DNA from: Valencia hispanica
Lineage: Eukaryota > Chordata > Actinopteri > Cyprinodontiformes > Valenciidae
DNA length: 64,000 nt
Assembly: GCA_963556495.2 (NCBI GenBank)
Contig: OY747713.1
Coordinates: 2,504,821-2,568,820, forward strand
Reading direction: 5' to 3'
The notes below the pieces were generated by a model. That model was not told the DNA's origin. It did not search any database and was given only the letters and a program-made list of their open reading frames with translations. Position numbers and translations under genes: made by a program. The number at the start of each line of letters is the position of its first letter. Position 1 is the first letter of the stretch. Shown piece after piece: positions 36,893-48,538 of the stretch.

Positions 36893-39032
36893 TCAGCGGT
36901 AGTGAACTCGTCCGATGGTTCCCGTCCCGGTGACCAGGACGTCCGGCTGCCCGTTTCTCCAGATTTCGCGGACGATGCGATCCCGCTGCTCCAGGCGCCG
37001 GGCCTTCTCCAGCTCCTCAGCAGACGTGAACACGTCGAGGCTCCTCAGCGTCCCGTTGGACTGACCCCCCGCCGTCGCTTTGCCCTCAGACTCCACCCCC
37101 TCTTCCTCAAACATGCTCTCCTCTTCCTCCTCCTCCTCCTCCTCGCTGGACTCTTTGAGCTGCCTCCTCTCGGGGGATGGAGGCGGTCTGCGGGGGCGCC
37201 GGGTCCTGCAGGCGATGGCGGCCACCAGGAGGCAGAGTGCCACCAGGAGTCCGAGTGAGACGCCCATCATGAAGTACAGAGCGAAACTCTCTGGATTGGC
37301 TGAAAAACAGAGGAGAGAACAAACAATGAGCTGAGTGCAGGATTGAGCTGGTCCTGGATCAGCTCCTGTCTCTTTAAGAACCGCCCAGTCTGCTCTGATT
37401 GGCCAAACATGCGGGAGTTTCATGCTGATGTCATAATGTTCAGGAAGTAAAGATCAGATGTTTTTGTTTCAGAGAACTGATTCGGTCTTTTCAGAAGCCT
37501 GGAGAACGTTTCTGGACTCTGGAGTTCTGTAGATGTTTCACATCTAGAAGCTGTTTGCCGCACTGAAGGAACCAAAACAACCTTAAAAAAACTTTAAAAA
37601 TTCATCCTGAAACATAAACATCAGCAAATCTCTCCTCTGGACGGTTCTGGATGGAGCGGAGGACCAGATGTTAGGATCCCTGCAGGACGTCTCGGGCCTT
37701 TTCCAGATTTCCTGAAGTCCAGAAGGGTTCTGGTGGGTCGGGCTCCTCCTCCTGAGGGAACTCTGGGCGCAGACCTTGCCTGGTTTAGATCCTACTTATT
37801 GGACAGGACATTCAATGTCGCCTTGGCTGAGTGTTCCTCTAGAACTGATGTACTGCTCTGGGGCGTCCCTCAGGGTTCCATCCTTGGTCCCCTACTCTTC
37901 TGCTTATACATTCTTTCACTCAGCTCCGTTTTCAAAAAGTTCTCCATCCACTTTCACCTTTACACGGACGACTGTCAGGTTTATTTCTCACTAAATCCAC
38001 AAGATTCCATCCAGCCTCTCTTAGATTGTCTTATTGAGGTTAAAACATGGCCGGCTGCAAACTTTGGACATTAAAACGACGATAAGACAGAGATGATTTC
38101 TGTTTACTCCACCCAAACCAGAACCAAAACCCAAAATTGACCTCTCAGTTCTAACGCCCTTCCTCAGAACTACTGTTCCCAGCCTAGGCTTTAAAGTTGA
38201 CTCATGTTTTAAAATGGATGCTCACGTAAACGCGTCGTGTTTTTTTTCCAGCTCAGGCGCCTCTCCAAGCTCAGACCCAAACTCACTAAGCCGCATGTGG
38301 AGACAGTCATTCATGCTTTCATAACGTCTCGCCTTGACTACGCCAGTTCCCTGTTGGTTGGTGCCAACCAATCAACCGCTGCCCGCCTCCAACTGGTCCG
38401 ACATTCAGCTCCATGGTTTCTGACACGGTTCTTGAATCACTCCACTGGTTGCCTGTGTTATTTCATAAACATTTTTACATTTGACCATTTCTTTTTAAAG
38501 CCCTACATGGACTTACCCCATCTTACCTTTCAGAGCTTCGTAGCCCGTAACATCCTACGCCAGCATTAAGGTCAGCTGATCAACTATCACTGGACGTCCC
38601 TAAGATTCGGTGTAAAACGCTCATCGTGAAGCTCTGGAACGATCTTCCTTTATTAGCCTGGCAGGCAGCCTCTCTGAGGTTTTTAAATCACGTTTAAAGA
38701 CTTACTGCTTTAGCAAGGCTTTTGATTAATGATGTTTACCTCGTTTGAGGCTTTTAATGCAATGCATGACATGCAGTGCATGTCCATGATTTTATTCAAA
38801 TGCCTCATTTTAGCTTGATTCTGCAGATTATTTGTTCTTTGAAATGGTCGTCACCCTGCAGCACTTTGTTCAGCCGGTAGCTGTGGTGAAAGCGCTATAT
38901 AAATAAAATGGTATGGTATGATGATGATGATGATGATGATGATGATGGGGAGCACGGCTACTGACCTTTGATGTGGGCGTAGGTGGCCATGCTGCTGCTG
39001 AGCAGCTCCATGTCCGGCTTCAGGGGCTCCAT
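36893..39032 (-). CDS. eva1b: Eva-1 homolog B (FAM176B), two coding exons, 157 residues
   Basis: A small single-pass membrane protein of the EVA1/FAM176 family; relatives act in autophagy and cell death, and the function of the B form is poorly known. Exon 1 is complement 38966-39032 and exon 2 complement 36893-37299, with GT-AG borders (donor GTCAGT, acceptor CTGTTTTTCAG) joined inside a Gly/Ala codon. Order: MEPLKPDMELLSSSMATYAH, then ANPESFALYF, a transmembrane helix (MMGVSLGLLVALCLLVAAIA), a basic stop-transfer stretch (CRTRRPRRPP), a poly-Glu segment, and the conserved tail DVFTSAEELEKARRLEQRDR to WRNGQPDVL and GTIGRVHYR. Human EVA1B has 165 residues. The start at 39032 is chosen because its length before MELL equals the human one; an in-frame ATG eight codons upstream exists. 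Confidence 0.93.
37735..38946 (+). mobile_element. L2-like LINE in the eva1b intron, antisense to the gene
   Basis: Encodes, with frame breaks, LAWFRSYLLDRTFNV, WGVPQGSILGPLLFCLYI, HLYTDDCQVYFS (YTDD in place of YADD) and ITSRLDYASSLLVG, and ends in GCGCTATATAAATAAAATGG plus a (GAT)n run. It is a third, separate L2-like family in this window. 5' truncated and inactive. Confidence 0.85.
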
Positions 39033-39082
39033 CCTGATCCAGAGCCGTTCAGACATCCACCATCCGGCCGTGGAGGCAGAAC

Positions 39083-39710
39083 CTGGAAGGAGCACACGTG
39101 TTGACCCGTTAGAACAGGCTGCAGGTTCTAGGCGGTACCATCCGCCTTGGAGATGCAAGCCGACCTGACCTCAAAGATCCCCCAGAGATAAACCCGGTTC
39201 TGTTTGGACCTCCGTATCTCAGCCCTCCTGTCCATCAGAACCATCATTCAGAGTCTAACCGGGTCACAGGAAGCTGGACTTTACCCGACCTAGTTTTGAC
39301 TTAGTCAAACCAGGTTCTAACCAGGTTCTCCATCCAATCGTAGGTGGTTCTGTCTCCCATTGCTGGTGGACCTACATGTTTCTGACCAATCAGAGCCCAG
39401 AGTGCAGCAGAGACACGCCCACTCTCTCATTCACTCCCAGTAGATTTGGTTCTGGAGAACCTGGAGCTGAAAACCCATTAAAGCGGTTCTGATGTTCTTG
39501 GATCAGGAACATTTTCAGACTGTTTGAAGCTGAAGTTCTGGACTCTGGTTCTGGATCAGAGCCTTTAACAGATGAGTCCCAGTTCAGCAGAGCAGCTGGG
39601 ATGTTTTGGGTCAAGGTTCTGGCGGTCCCACGGTTAAAGCTCCTTGGAAACATGACGCCGGATAGTTCCCACATTCCAGTAGCAGAGCGTGGGAGCTAAA
39701 CGTCTCCCTG
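39083..39710. other. eva1b upstream intron, nothing recognised
   Basis: Follows a plausible minus-strand acceptor (CTCCTTCCAG ending at 39083) that would put a 5' UTR stretch at 39033-39082. No repeat recognised. Confidence 0.4.
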
Positions 39711-40003
39711 GGGCCGACCCAATCCCCCCCCAGTGAACCATCAGGGGCCCGGGACCGACCCAATCCCCCCCCAGTGAACCATCAGGGGCCCGGGACCGAC
39801 CCAATCCCCCCCCAGTGAACCATCAGGGGCCCGGGGCCGACCCACTCCCCCCCAGTGAGCCATCAGGGGCCGGGGCCGACCCACTCCCCCCCCAGTGACC
39901 CCCCAGGGGCCTGGGGCCGACCCAATCCCCCCCCAGTGAACCATCAGGGGCCCGGGGCCGACCCAATCCCCCCCCCAGTGAACCATCAGGGGCCCGGGGC
40001 CTC
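39711..40003. repeat. minisatellite, about 42-bp units, seven copies
   Basis: Unit GGGGCCGACCCAATCCCCCC plus CCAGTGAACCATCAGGGGCC, varying in the C-run length and in AATC/CTC. Long frames on the minus strand come from the repeat. Confidence 0.9.
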
Positions 40004-41055
40004 CCCCGCCCTGATCCCTATCACCCTCCTCAACAACTTTCTTCTTATTTGTTTTAGAGCGATAACGCTGGTGGTCGCTGTGGGAGCTGACCGAGCAGCC
40101 GTCGCTATGGGAACCAGTGGCTCTGAGATCAGAACCGGTCTGCACGCCTAATTTACCCCTGACCCGAACAACATAAGTGGGACTCATTTAGCCTCGGCCT
40201 GGAGTGTTTATCAGGAACCGACCACAGCTTCTGTGCTGGACCTGGAACCACATGGACCCTATGGATGTGTTCGGGGTCCCAAACCAGAACCCCACTGTGA
40301 GCCCAGGTCCGGTCGGAATCCACCGAGCCCAATCCAGCAGGGGGCCGAAGCCTCCCCAGAGCTACAGAAATGACTCAATCAGTACACGTAAATAAAACAC
40401 GACCCGGTTCTGTTAACGGACCGGCTGGAAGAAAGTCCACAAGAGACAGACGGCCGGATGGAAAGTTAGACAGGAAAACATTCCAGCTGATATCATCTGA
40501 GACGATGTTGACAGAGCCATGTTTCCCTCAGAAAGACTGGAACCGGGCCAGCTGGAACCGGGCCAGCTGGAACCCAGTTTCAGTACAAATCTCACCAAAC
40601 TCCAGAAAAAATGTGATAATAATAGAACAGAAGCTGAACTATTTGTTGTTGGTTCTAAGTTGAACCAGAACCATAAAGGCTGCAAAATATTATCGCCTGA
40701 TATGAGCTCAAATCAGGCGATGGGTTCTGTTTGCTTTATTTTTATCATCAGACCTGGTTCTGATACAGAAATTGGATCAACCGGATCAGGCTCTGTCTCA
40801 TCTGTCTTCATGCTCAGGATGCTTCTACAGTTACTGATCAGTCAGGTCCATAGAACTACTGGACCGGTTGTGAACATCAGGAACCTTCTGCCCGTTCTGG
40901 ACAAATGTTTTATCTGCTCTGTGGGGAAGATGGTCACAAATACCAGAACCACCAGATGAGACCCGTCAGGACGGATCTGGTTTTGGGGGATTCCTTTCAG
41001 CCGAAAACAAACCAGAAGCTTCCATCTGGACCGTCCGGTTCTGCTCCTCACTTAC

Positions 41056-41130
41056 CTTGATCCTGGTGGACGTCTCCTCTGATGAAACTCCAGGCCGGTT
41101 CTGATCCGTCAGAACAAAGAGGAAAAGTCC
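41056..41130 (-). other. eva1b: candidate eva1b 5' untranslated exon
   Basis: A perfect donor on the minus strand, CAAG|GTAAGT, at 41056/41055, upstream of the eva1b coding exon. The 5' edge is not visible. Support is only the splice site and location. Confidence 0.3.
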
Positions 41131-41189
41131 ACAAAGCTGCTCTCCTTCTCAAGGGTAAATGGACCCAGCAGGAGCTTCAAAATAAAAGG

Positions 41190-41565
41190 TCCAATCCCAG
41201 TCTGCTCCTGGTCTGCTCCTGGTCTGATCCCAGTCTGCTCCTGGTCTGCTCCCAGTCTGATCCCAGTCTGCTCCTGCTCTGCTCCCAGTCTGATCCTGGT
41301 CTGCTCCTGGTCTGATCCCAGTCTGATCCCAGTCTGCTCCCGGTCTGATCCCGGTCTGCTCCTGGTCTGCTCCTGGTCTGCTCCTGGTCTGATCCTGGTC
41401 TGCTCCTGGTCTGATCCCAGTCTGCTCCTGGTCTGCTCCTGGTCTGATCCTGGTCTGCTCCTGGTCTGATCCCAGTCTGCTCCTGGTCTGATCCCAGTCT
41501 GCTCCTGGTCTGATCCCAGACTGCTCCCAGTCTGCTCCTGGTCTGATCCCAGACTGCTCCCAGCT
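41190..41565. repeat. minisatellite of 11-bp half units
   Basis: Alternating TCTGCTCCTGG, TCTGATCCCAG, TCTGCTCCCAG and TCTGATCCTGG words, more than 30 in a row. Confidence 0.9.
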
Positions 41566-42767
41566 CGGGGTGAATGGTGGGACAGGAACTATCTGGGCGG
41601 CTCCTGGTTTAACACTCCTCAGAAAGGGGGCGGAGCTTAGTTTGCACCTGATCCAGTACCTGAGTTCTCCTGCATCAGATGGAGTCTCTCAGCTCTCACG
41701 GTTTCCTTCTCTGCTCCTCTCTGAGATCTGGTCTGAGTGACGCTTCATGTTCTCTCTCTGCAGCAGTGTCCCGGTTCCTCTGGTTCCTCTGCAGAACCTT
41801 CCTCTTCCTCCTCCTCCTCCTCCTCCTCCTCCTCCTCCTCCTCCTCCTCCTCCCTGCAGAGGAATTGTTTGTGAGGTTTTAAACCTTCTATTCTGGGCCG
41901 GCTGAGTGTTGAAGTGCTCATTATGTGGTCTGCTGCTGTTCAGCATGAACCTCCTCCTCCAGTCAGGAGGAAAACAAAGATCTCTCTGCTGGCTGACGGA
42001 CATTCCTGCAGCTCCGACCCACACAGGCCTGTCCTCTTCCTTGTGCTGGAATAACATTCCCAGCTGCATTCATGTTCATGTTCTCCAAAGTAAACACGGC
42101 CTTCCGTTCTGCTGCTGCTGCTCTCCACGATGCTTGTTTTTCCCTCCTGCAGGATTCACCGCTGTTCACCAGAAAAAAGTCACGTTTTAAAGATAATCTG
42201 AAAGTTTCTGGGTTTTAACACATCAAGCTGGGTCTCCATCAGAACTGGACCGAAACACGAAGTTCTGGAGGGTTTTTATTGGTTCTTCCCGCAGGCGCTT
42301 AAAAAATTACAGAACCAAAGTCAAATAAAGCGGCGCGCTCAGATCTGAATGTGTCACCGAGTAGGAGCATTTAAAAAGCACAATGTGCATGTTGTAGTTG
42401 TGCATTAAAGAGTAAACGTGTTATTTACAGGAAGTTAACAGAATATAAACTGTGAAAATCAGATAAGAGCAGCAGAAATGTTAATGAAGTGGTTCCTGCA
42501 GGAGGGAAAACATTTTTACATGGACAACATGCCTGAAGAAGGTCGCAATACAATTCATCTCGTGTGCAGCGGATGTATATTTATACATGGACAACGTGAA
42601 AAAGGAGAAGGCGATATCTGCAGTTTTGGGAGTGGATGGTGAGTTTATGATAATTATTAACATAAATCTACTTTTTTTTTCTTTCTCTTTCACCGCCCAA
42701 TTCTGTGATTCCCAGATGTCCCAGGATCCGCGTCTAAAACGCTCCCGGTGGGAAGGAGAGATGGTGA
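41566..42767. other. intergenic, with a (CTC)n run
   Basis: (CTC)n at about 41799-41852. 42420-42490 resembles the repeat at 24540-24610. 42590-42725 shows a donor-like GTGAGT (42639) and a strong acceptor-like CCCAG (42716) around a pyrimidine tract, but no known protein. Confidence 0.4.
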
Positions 42768-42873
42768 CTCTTCCTCCTCTTCCTCCTCCTCCTCCTCCTC
42801 TTCCTCCTCCTCCTCCTCCTCCTCCTTCTCCTCCTCCTTCTCCTCCTCCTCCTCCTCCTCCTCCTCTTCCTCT

Positions 42874-42905
<32 letters not shown>

Positions 42906-42972
42906 CTCTTCCTCTTCCTCCTCCTCTTCCTCTTCCTCTTCCTCTTCCTCCTGCTCCTCCTCCTCCTCCTCT

Positions 42973-43007
<35 letters not shown>

Positions 43008-43080
43008 TTCCTCTTCCTCTTCCTCCTCCTCTTCCTCTTCCTCTTCCTCTTCCTCCTCCTCTTCCTCTTCCTCCTGCTCC

Positions 43081-43115
<35 letters not shown>

Positions 43116-43170
43116 CTCTTCCTCTTCCTCTTCCTCTTCCTCTTCCTCTTCCTCCTGCTCCTCCTCCTCT

Positions 43171-43205
<35 letters not shown>

Positions 43206-43206
43206 T

Positions 43207-43241
<35 letters not shown>

Positions 43242-43295
43242 TTCCTCCTCCTCTTCCTCTTCCTCTTCCTCTTCCTCCTCCTCCTCCTCCTCCTC
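42768..43295. repeat. 0.5-kb pure pyrimidine tract, (TCC/TCT)n
   Basis: The plus strand is TCCTCCTCT/TCC words with only four G (in CTGCTCC) in 0.5 kb. All six frames are open or nearly so (Ser, Pro, Leu on plus; Arg/Gly/Lys/Glu on minus), which is an effect of composition and not a gene. Such tracts can form triplex DNA. Confidence 0.95.
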
Positions 43296-43339
43296 TGAGG
43301 ACGATAGGCGGGGACACCCTGGTTTTCTGGAAGTCTGTT

Positions 43340-44160
43340 CCAGATTAGAGGAGCATGGAAACTGAAAGCTGCTTCTCCATGTTTGGTTCTGATTCTAGGG
43401 ATGTTGAGTCGACTGGAATTAGAGGACCTGATTGGTCTGGGGGGGGGGTTGCTATAGTAACAGTAGATCATCATACTTTGGATTCTCTTCCTGCTCTCCG
43501 CGAGGATGGACGCTTTTCTCTTTCCCTCCCTACTGTTGTCTACTTACCCCCCCTCCTATTGTGAATCATTTCTATCTGCTAAAAGGGGCGCTGGTAAAGC
43601 CGGCTGCTACCGCGGTCTTCCAAATCCTGTAATGTGTTAATGTTTGTAATTGTTTGTATGATCTTGGATTGGTTGTACCGAAACTTAATTTCCCCACGGG
43701 GATTATTAAAGTATCTCTTATCTTATCTTATCTTAAGCCATGTAATGATTTATAAACTAGTAAAAGTATTTAGAAGTCTATTCTCTGAGCTACAGGGAGC
43801 CAGTGTAAGGACTTTAGAACTGGGGTGATGTGCTCTACTTTCCTGGTTCTAGTGAGGAACACGAGCAGCAGCGTTCTGGATCAGCTGCAGCTGTCTGACT
43901 GACTTTTTAGGCAGACCTGTGAAGACACTGTTGCAGTAATCATGGGGGGGAGAACATGGATTTTTCCACAGATCCTTCCTAACATCCAGGATCTTTCTAG
44001 GCTCGGCTGCATCCCGGTGCTGTTCCGGTGCTTCGAGGTCCAGTCCAGGTTCGCCTGATCTGCAGGCTGAAGGTTCTTCCAGGTGATCCAAGAACCAGCA
44101 GCCACTGCACGCCGTCTTCCTGGTTCTGGCTTCGCTGCCTCTCAGAACTCGAATCATCTG
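43340..44160 (-). mobile_element. L2-like LINE copy (family of 50.7-51.5 kb), split by an insertion
   Basis: 43340-43478 and 43735-44160 are the reverse complement of one LINE (compare 51080-51330 and 50930-51170). The minus strand reads [20 protein letters not shown] and [11 protein letters not shown]. The two parts abut in the intact copies, so 43479-43734 is a later insertion. Confidence 0.85.
43479..43734 (+). mobile_element. short retroposon with TTCCCC...GGGGATTATTAAAGTATC tail
   Basis: Ends TTTCCCCACGGGGATTATTA, AAGTATCTC and then (TTATC)n, a 3' tail style very common in fish LINE/SINE copies. It splits the LINE at 43340-44160. Confidence 0.65.
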
Positions 44161-44317
44161 ACCCGGTTCTGTTCGTCTTGGGTTTGGGATGAGGATCCGT
44201 TGATGTTTCTGGTTCCTGTGATCCAGTCGCCTGCTGAACTTTTTAATTTATTTTTATTTTTTATTGAAATCTTTCCAGTACAGACATAACAATTATAAAC
44301 ATGACAGTTTAAGATTA

Positions 44318-44890
44318 AATTCAATTCAATTCAGTTTATTTATATAGCGCCAATTCACAACAGATGTCATCTCAAGGCTCTTAACAAGAAGTCATTTCAA
44401 TACATTTATACAAACATTCCTATCAGTTAAAAAGTTTCCTATCTAAGGAATCCCAGCAGATTGCGTCAGTCATTGGGGTGAGGTTGGGCAGATTTCCAAC
44501 CACAGCAATCCTTCAGCAATCCCTCATACTGAGCAAGCATGTAGCGACGGTGGAGAGGAAAAACTCCCCTTTAACAGGAAGAAACCTCCAACAGAACCAG
44601 GCTCAGTAGGAGCGGCCATCTGCCACGACCGTCTGGGGGTTTGAGAAGACAGAGCAGAAACACAGAAGGAACAGAAGATCTGATATAAGAGAACTTTCTA
44701 TGTTACAGAAAGTAAAAAGTTGATAACACGACACAAGATGGCTTGTGGACAGAGTCAAACACAACAGACGCTTAAGAAAAGCGAAAGAAATACTTGATAG
44801 AGATAGATTAAAATAATGGGGGAGATAAAAAAACCCAACAAACAACCAGAACAGTAGAGAAGGAGGGCTAGGGGTTTTCTAGCATGTCGA
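44318..44890 (-). mobile_element. solo 3' UTR of the L2-like LINE found at 46.6-48.5 kb
   Basis: Reverse complement of 48130-48538 (for example GGTTTCTTCCTGTTAAAGGG, GCTACATGCTTGCTCAGTAT), with the AATTGAATTG-type end at 44318. No RT part. Confidence 0.85.
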
Positions 44891-44949
44891 GATCTTCTAT
44901 CGTTGTTTCACAGCATTCATTCCTTTCATGTGTTTCAGAGACGATAAGT

Positions 44950-45910
44950 AACGCTACAATTCTTTAGTGAAGAGCAAACAATTTGGGAATGGATTTCATA
45001 AATCTGTTTTTATGTATGAAGAACTTTCCAAGTATTACTATGGAGTTGATCAACATATTGTGACATTTATCTTCGATAAAAAAACATGTAAAACATTTTC
45101 TTTCTTTAAAACAGGCAGATATTTAGACAACCGATGGAATAAATCACTTCAGAGGGCATTGATGAAGATGCAAACATAAAACATGTGATCTGTGGTTTCT
45201 GCGTTATTGGTACAAAAAAAACCCAGTTATTACAGTCAAAACCAAATCTGTTAGAGAGAAACTCAGCAGACGGATAGATTCCATTTAGGATCTTGTAATG
45301 CACTCCCTTAGCTTTTGGCATAATCGGAAATGTAAAGAAAAAGGATCTTAAACATTCAGCATCTTTTTTGGAATAAAACCTGGAGATTGAATTGTGAGAT
45401 CTGGAGAACGGGTACAGTTCTTTGTTAAATATTTGTCTAATATCGAGGTTACTTATTTTAGACTCGAACAGATGACTCCCTGTCTCGTTGCAGGTGAGAT
45501 ATCATTAGAAGCACTTGCTTAGGTATTGCATCAAATACTTTTTTATATTGCCGTTTGTCTATAATGTTAAATTTAACAGAAAAGTCCTTGAATGAGAGTA
45601 AGTTATCATTACAGTCCAATAAATGAGAAACAGACCAAATGCCTTTAACTAACCAGTTTGGTATAAACAGAGATTTATGATTATGTAAAATATACATCGG
45701 GAGATTCGACTAAAATCATGTTTGTACATCATTTTCCAATAAAACAGAATTTGATGATGAAATGAAGAGATTTTATAAGGGAGTTTCTTAAGGTCATAGT
45801 CACAACTGAGGAGAAATTTGATGCCACCAATTTTCATAAAGATATTTTTGGGAATGTGAAACCAAATTTGTGTTTGTTTATTTAGAAATTGTTTTAGCCA
45901 GTTGATTTTG
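44950..45910 (-). mobile_element. L1-clade (Tx1/Swimmer-like) LINE ORF2 C-terminal fragment
   Basis: In order on the minus strand with frame breaks: KFLLSCDYDLKKLPYKISSF, SLFIPNWLVKGIWSVSHLLD, FDAIPKQVLLMI, GVHYKILNGIYPSAEFLSNR. These are the conserved C-terminal segments of L1-like elements of fish and amphibians. Ends are not defined. Confidence 0.75.
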
Positions 45911-46004
45911 ATTGTACCATCAATTCATTCAAAATCAATTGCCTTAGTTCCTGAACCAGGGACCGTCTTAGACGGGAGCTGACCTCTGACCTCTGACCCG
46001 GGTC

Positions 46005-46095
46005 ACCCTGGTAGAAGAGATCAGTGCCTTGCCCAAAGATACTTCGGCACTCAGCAGGGAGAGACTGGAATAGAACACACAACCTCTGAGGGTGT
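46005..46095 (-). mobile_element. tRNA-derived SINE-like fragment
   Basis: The minus strand has GTTCTATTCC (46068-46077), a decayed pol III B box, followed by AGTGCCGAAGTATCTTTGGG and CAAGGCACTGA, a body typical of fish tRNA SINEs. No A box seen. Confidence 0.45.
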
Positions 46096-46564
46096 AAAGT
46101 AGAAGACGAGGCTGCAGGATAGGGGGCGCTGTGGAGCAACCCTTAATACAGCAGAATCTCAGGATGTTTTAGGAATGTTCAGGAATCCAAAAAGCTGAGA
46201 AGAACCAGAACCTTTATGGACCTCATCACCTCCAGGTTCTGGAAGCTTCTCTCAGCTTAGAGACGTTCTGACCCAGACTTCTCACTCAGACTTCCCGTCC
46301 AAAACCGTCCCTGTTGGGTCACCGGGAGACTCCTACCTGCCCTCAGGTGAGTCTCTGGGATGGACACAGTCCCCCGTCCAGGATGGACCGAGCGACTGCT
46401 GGAGATCAGCAGCAGGTCCTCCTGTTACTGGGATGGAGAAGGTGTGGAACAGTAGTTCCTAAAGTCGGGGTCATAAGGTCTTCTTCGGAAATTAACCTTA
46501 ATCCCAAAAATTATGAAAAAGCGAATGCATAATAGTAATAATTTTGTAACGGATCAAATAAGAG

Positions 46565-48538
46565 CCTTAAAATGTAAATAGTTGCTAATCAAGTCTGTGA
46601 GCATCTAAACAGTAACGAGCTGTTTGAAGAGTTTCAGTCAGGTTTTAGAGCTCATCATAGCACTGAAACAGCACTGGTGAAGGTTACTAATGATATTCTC
46701 ATGGCCTCAGATAATGGACTGGTGTCTGTTCTGGTTTTGTTAGATCTCAGTGCTGCTTTTGACACAGTCGATCATAATATTCTCTTAGAAAGGCTTGAAC
46801 ATGTTGCAGAGATCATATAAACAGCACTAGGCTGGTTTAAATCATATTTGTCTGATAGATTCCAGTTTGTTCATCTAAATGATAAATCTTCTTCACTCTC
46901 AAGGGTTACTTGTGGAGTTCCACAGGGTTCTGTGCTTGGACCAATTCTGTTCACCATATATATGCTGCCAATTGGTAGAATCATTAGACAGCATGGGATA
47001 AATTTCCACAGCTATGCCGATGATACACAACTATATTTATCCATAAATCCTGATGAACCCAGTCAGTTAGGTAGATTACAGGCATGTCTGGAAGACATAA
47101 AAACATGGATGAATCTAAACTTTTTGCTTTTAAATTCTGACAAGACAGAAGTTTCTGTCTTTGGACCAGAAGTTCTAAAACAAAAACTGATTAGTCAATC
47201 ACTTCATCTAGATGGCATTAAATTGGCCCCCAGTAATAACGTAAAGAACCTCGGCGTTATTTTTGACCGAGACTTGACATTTAAATCCCATATTAAACAG
47301 GTTTCTAGGATTTCTTTCTTTCACCTCCGGAACATTGCTAAAATTAGAAACATCCTGTCCAGGAGTGATGCTGAGAAACTAGTCCATGCATTTGTTACCT
47401 CAAGGCTGGACTACTGTAATTCTTTACTATCAGGAAGTCCACAAAATGCCATTAAAAGCCTTCAGTTGATCCAAAATGCGGCAGCAAGAGTTCTAATGAA
47501 TATTAAAAAGAGAGATCACATTTCTCCTGTTTTAGCTTCCCTTCATTGGCTCCCTGTTAAATCCAGAATAGAATCTAAGATCCTCCTTCTTCCATATAAA
47601 GCCCATAATAATCAGCTCCATCATCCATCAGAGATCTGATTGGTCCATATGTTCCTAACAGAGCCCTTTGCTCTCAGACTGCAGGTTTACTTGTAGTTCC
47701 TAGGATTTCTAAAAGTAGAATGGGAGGCAGATCTTTTAGTTATCAGGCTCCTCTCCTGTGGAACCAGCTCCCAGCTTTAGTCCGTGAGGCAGACACTCTG
47801 TTTACTTTTAAGGCCAGGCTTAAAACTTTCCTTTCTGATAAAGCTTATAGTTAGTGTGGCTAAGGTCATCCTGAGCTATCTCTGTAGTTATGCTGCTATA
47901 GGCTTAGACTGCTGGAGGACAGACTTACCACTTTAATTCACTCTGCTACTTTTCTCTCCTACTACTCTCCAGTTGTATTATTTGCTGTTATTTCGACTGT
48001 TAACTTTGTTTTCTCTCAGTGTTTTTCTCTCCATAGAAGATATACCTGGTCTGGTATCCTGCTTGGCTGCAATGCCCTGTTGGACGGGGGGCATCGACTG
48101 GGATGATCCTCCCAGTAACTGAACATCCACTGTGTCCTGTTATCAACTTTTTACTTTCTGTAACATAGAAAGTTCTCTTATATCAGATCTTCTGTTCCTT
48201 CTGTGTTTCTGCTCTGTCTTCTCAAACCCCCAGACGGTCGTGGCAGATGGCCGCTCCTACTGAGCCTGGTTCTGTTGGAGGTTTCTTCCTGTTAAAGGGG
48301 AGTTTTTCCTCTCCACCGTCGCTACATGCTTGCTCAGTATGAGGGATTGCTGAAGGATTGCTGTGGTTGGAGTCTGCATCAACGGGGCCCAACCTCACGC
48401 CAATGACTGGATGGAATCTGCTGGGATTCCTTGGATAGAAAACTTTAAACTGATTAAAATGACTTTTCTTGTAAAGCGCCTTGAGATGAAACATCTGTTG
48501 TGAATCGGCGCTATAGAAATAAACACTGAATTGAATTA
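46565..48538 (+). mobile_element. L2-like LINE with RT domain and complete 3' UTR, 5' truncated
   Basis: RT blocks in order: [67 protein letters not shown] (the catalytic Asp pair at about 47019), NVKNLGVIFDRDLTF, TSRLDYCNSLLSGS. One stop (about 46818) and a frame loss after 47610 make it inactive. The 3' UTR continues to a CGGCGCTATAGAAATAAAC end and ATTGAATTAAA. Confidence 0.9.
46848..47639 (+). pseudogene. LINE reverse transcriptase palm/thumb segment
   Basis: The longest intact part of the LINE frame (263 codons), from just before GVPQGSVLGP to the C-terminal LHWLPVKSRIESKILLL region. Upstream RT blocks are in a frame closed by a TAA (about 46816-46818). Not a host gene. Confidence 0.85.

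Noticed and set aside
39741..40187. Minus-strand frame with repeated GGDWVGPGPLMVHW
   Set aside because: Minisatellite translation.
41679..41882. Leu-rich frame ending in a Leu run, looks like a signal or membrane segment
   Set aside because: Comes from (CTC)n; no conserved protein around it.
42481..43474. Long Ser-, Pro-, Gly/Arg- and Arg/Lys-rich frames on both strands
   Set aside because: They arise from the pyrimidine tract, which leaves nearly all frames open; no non-repeat protein motif.
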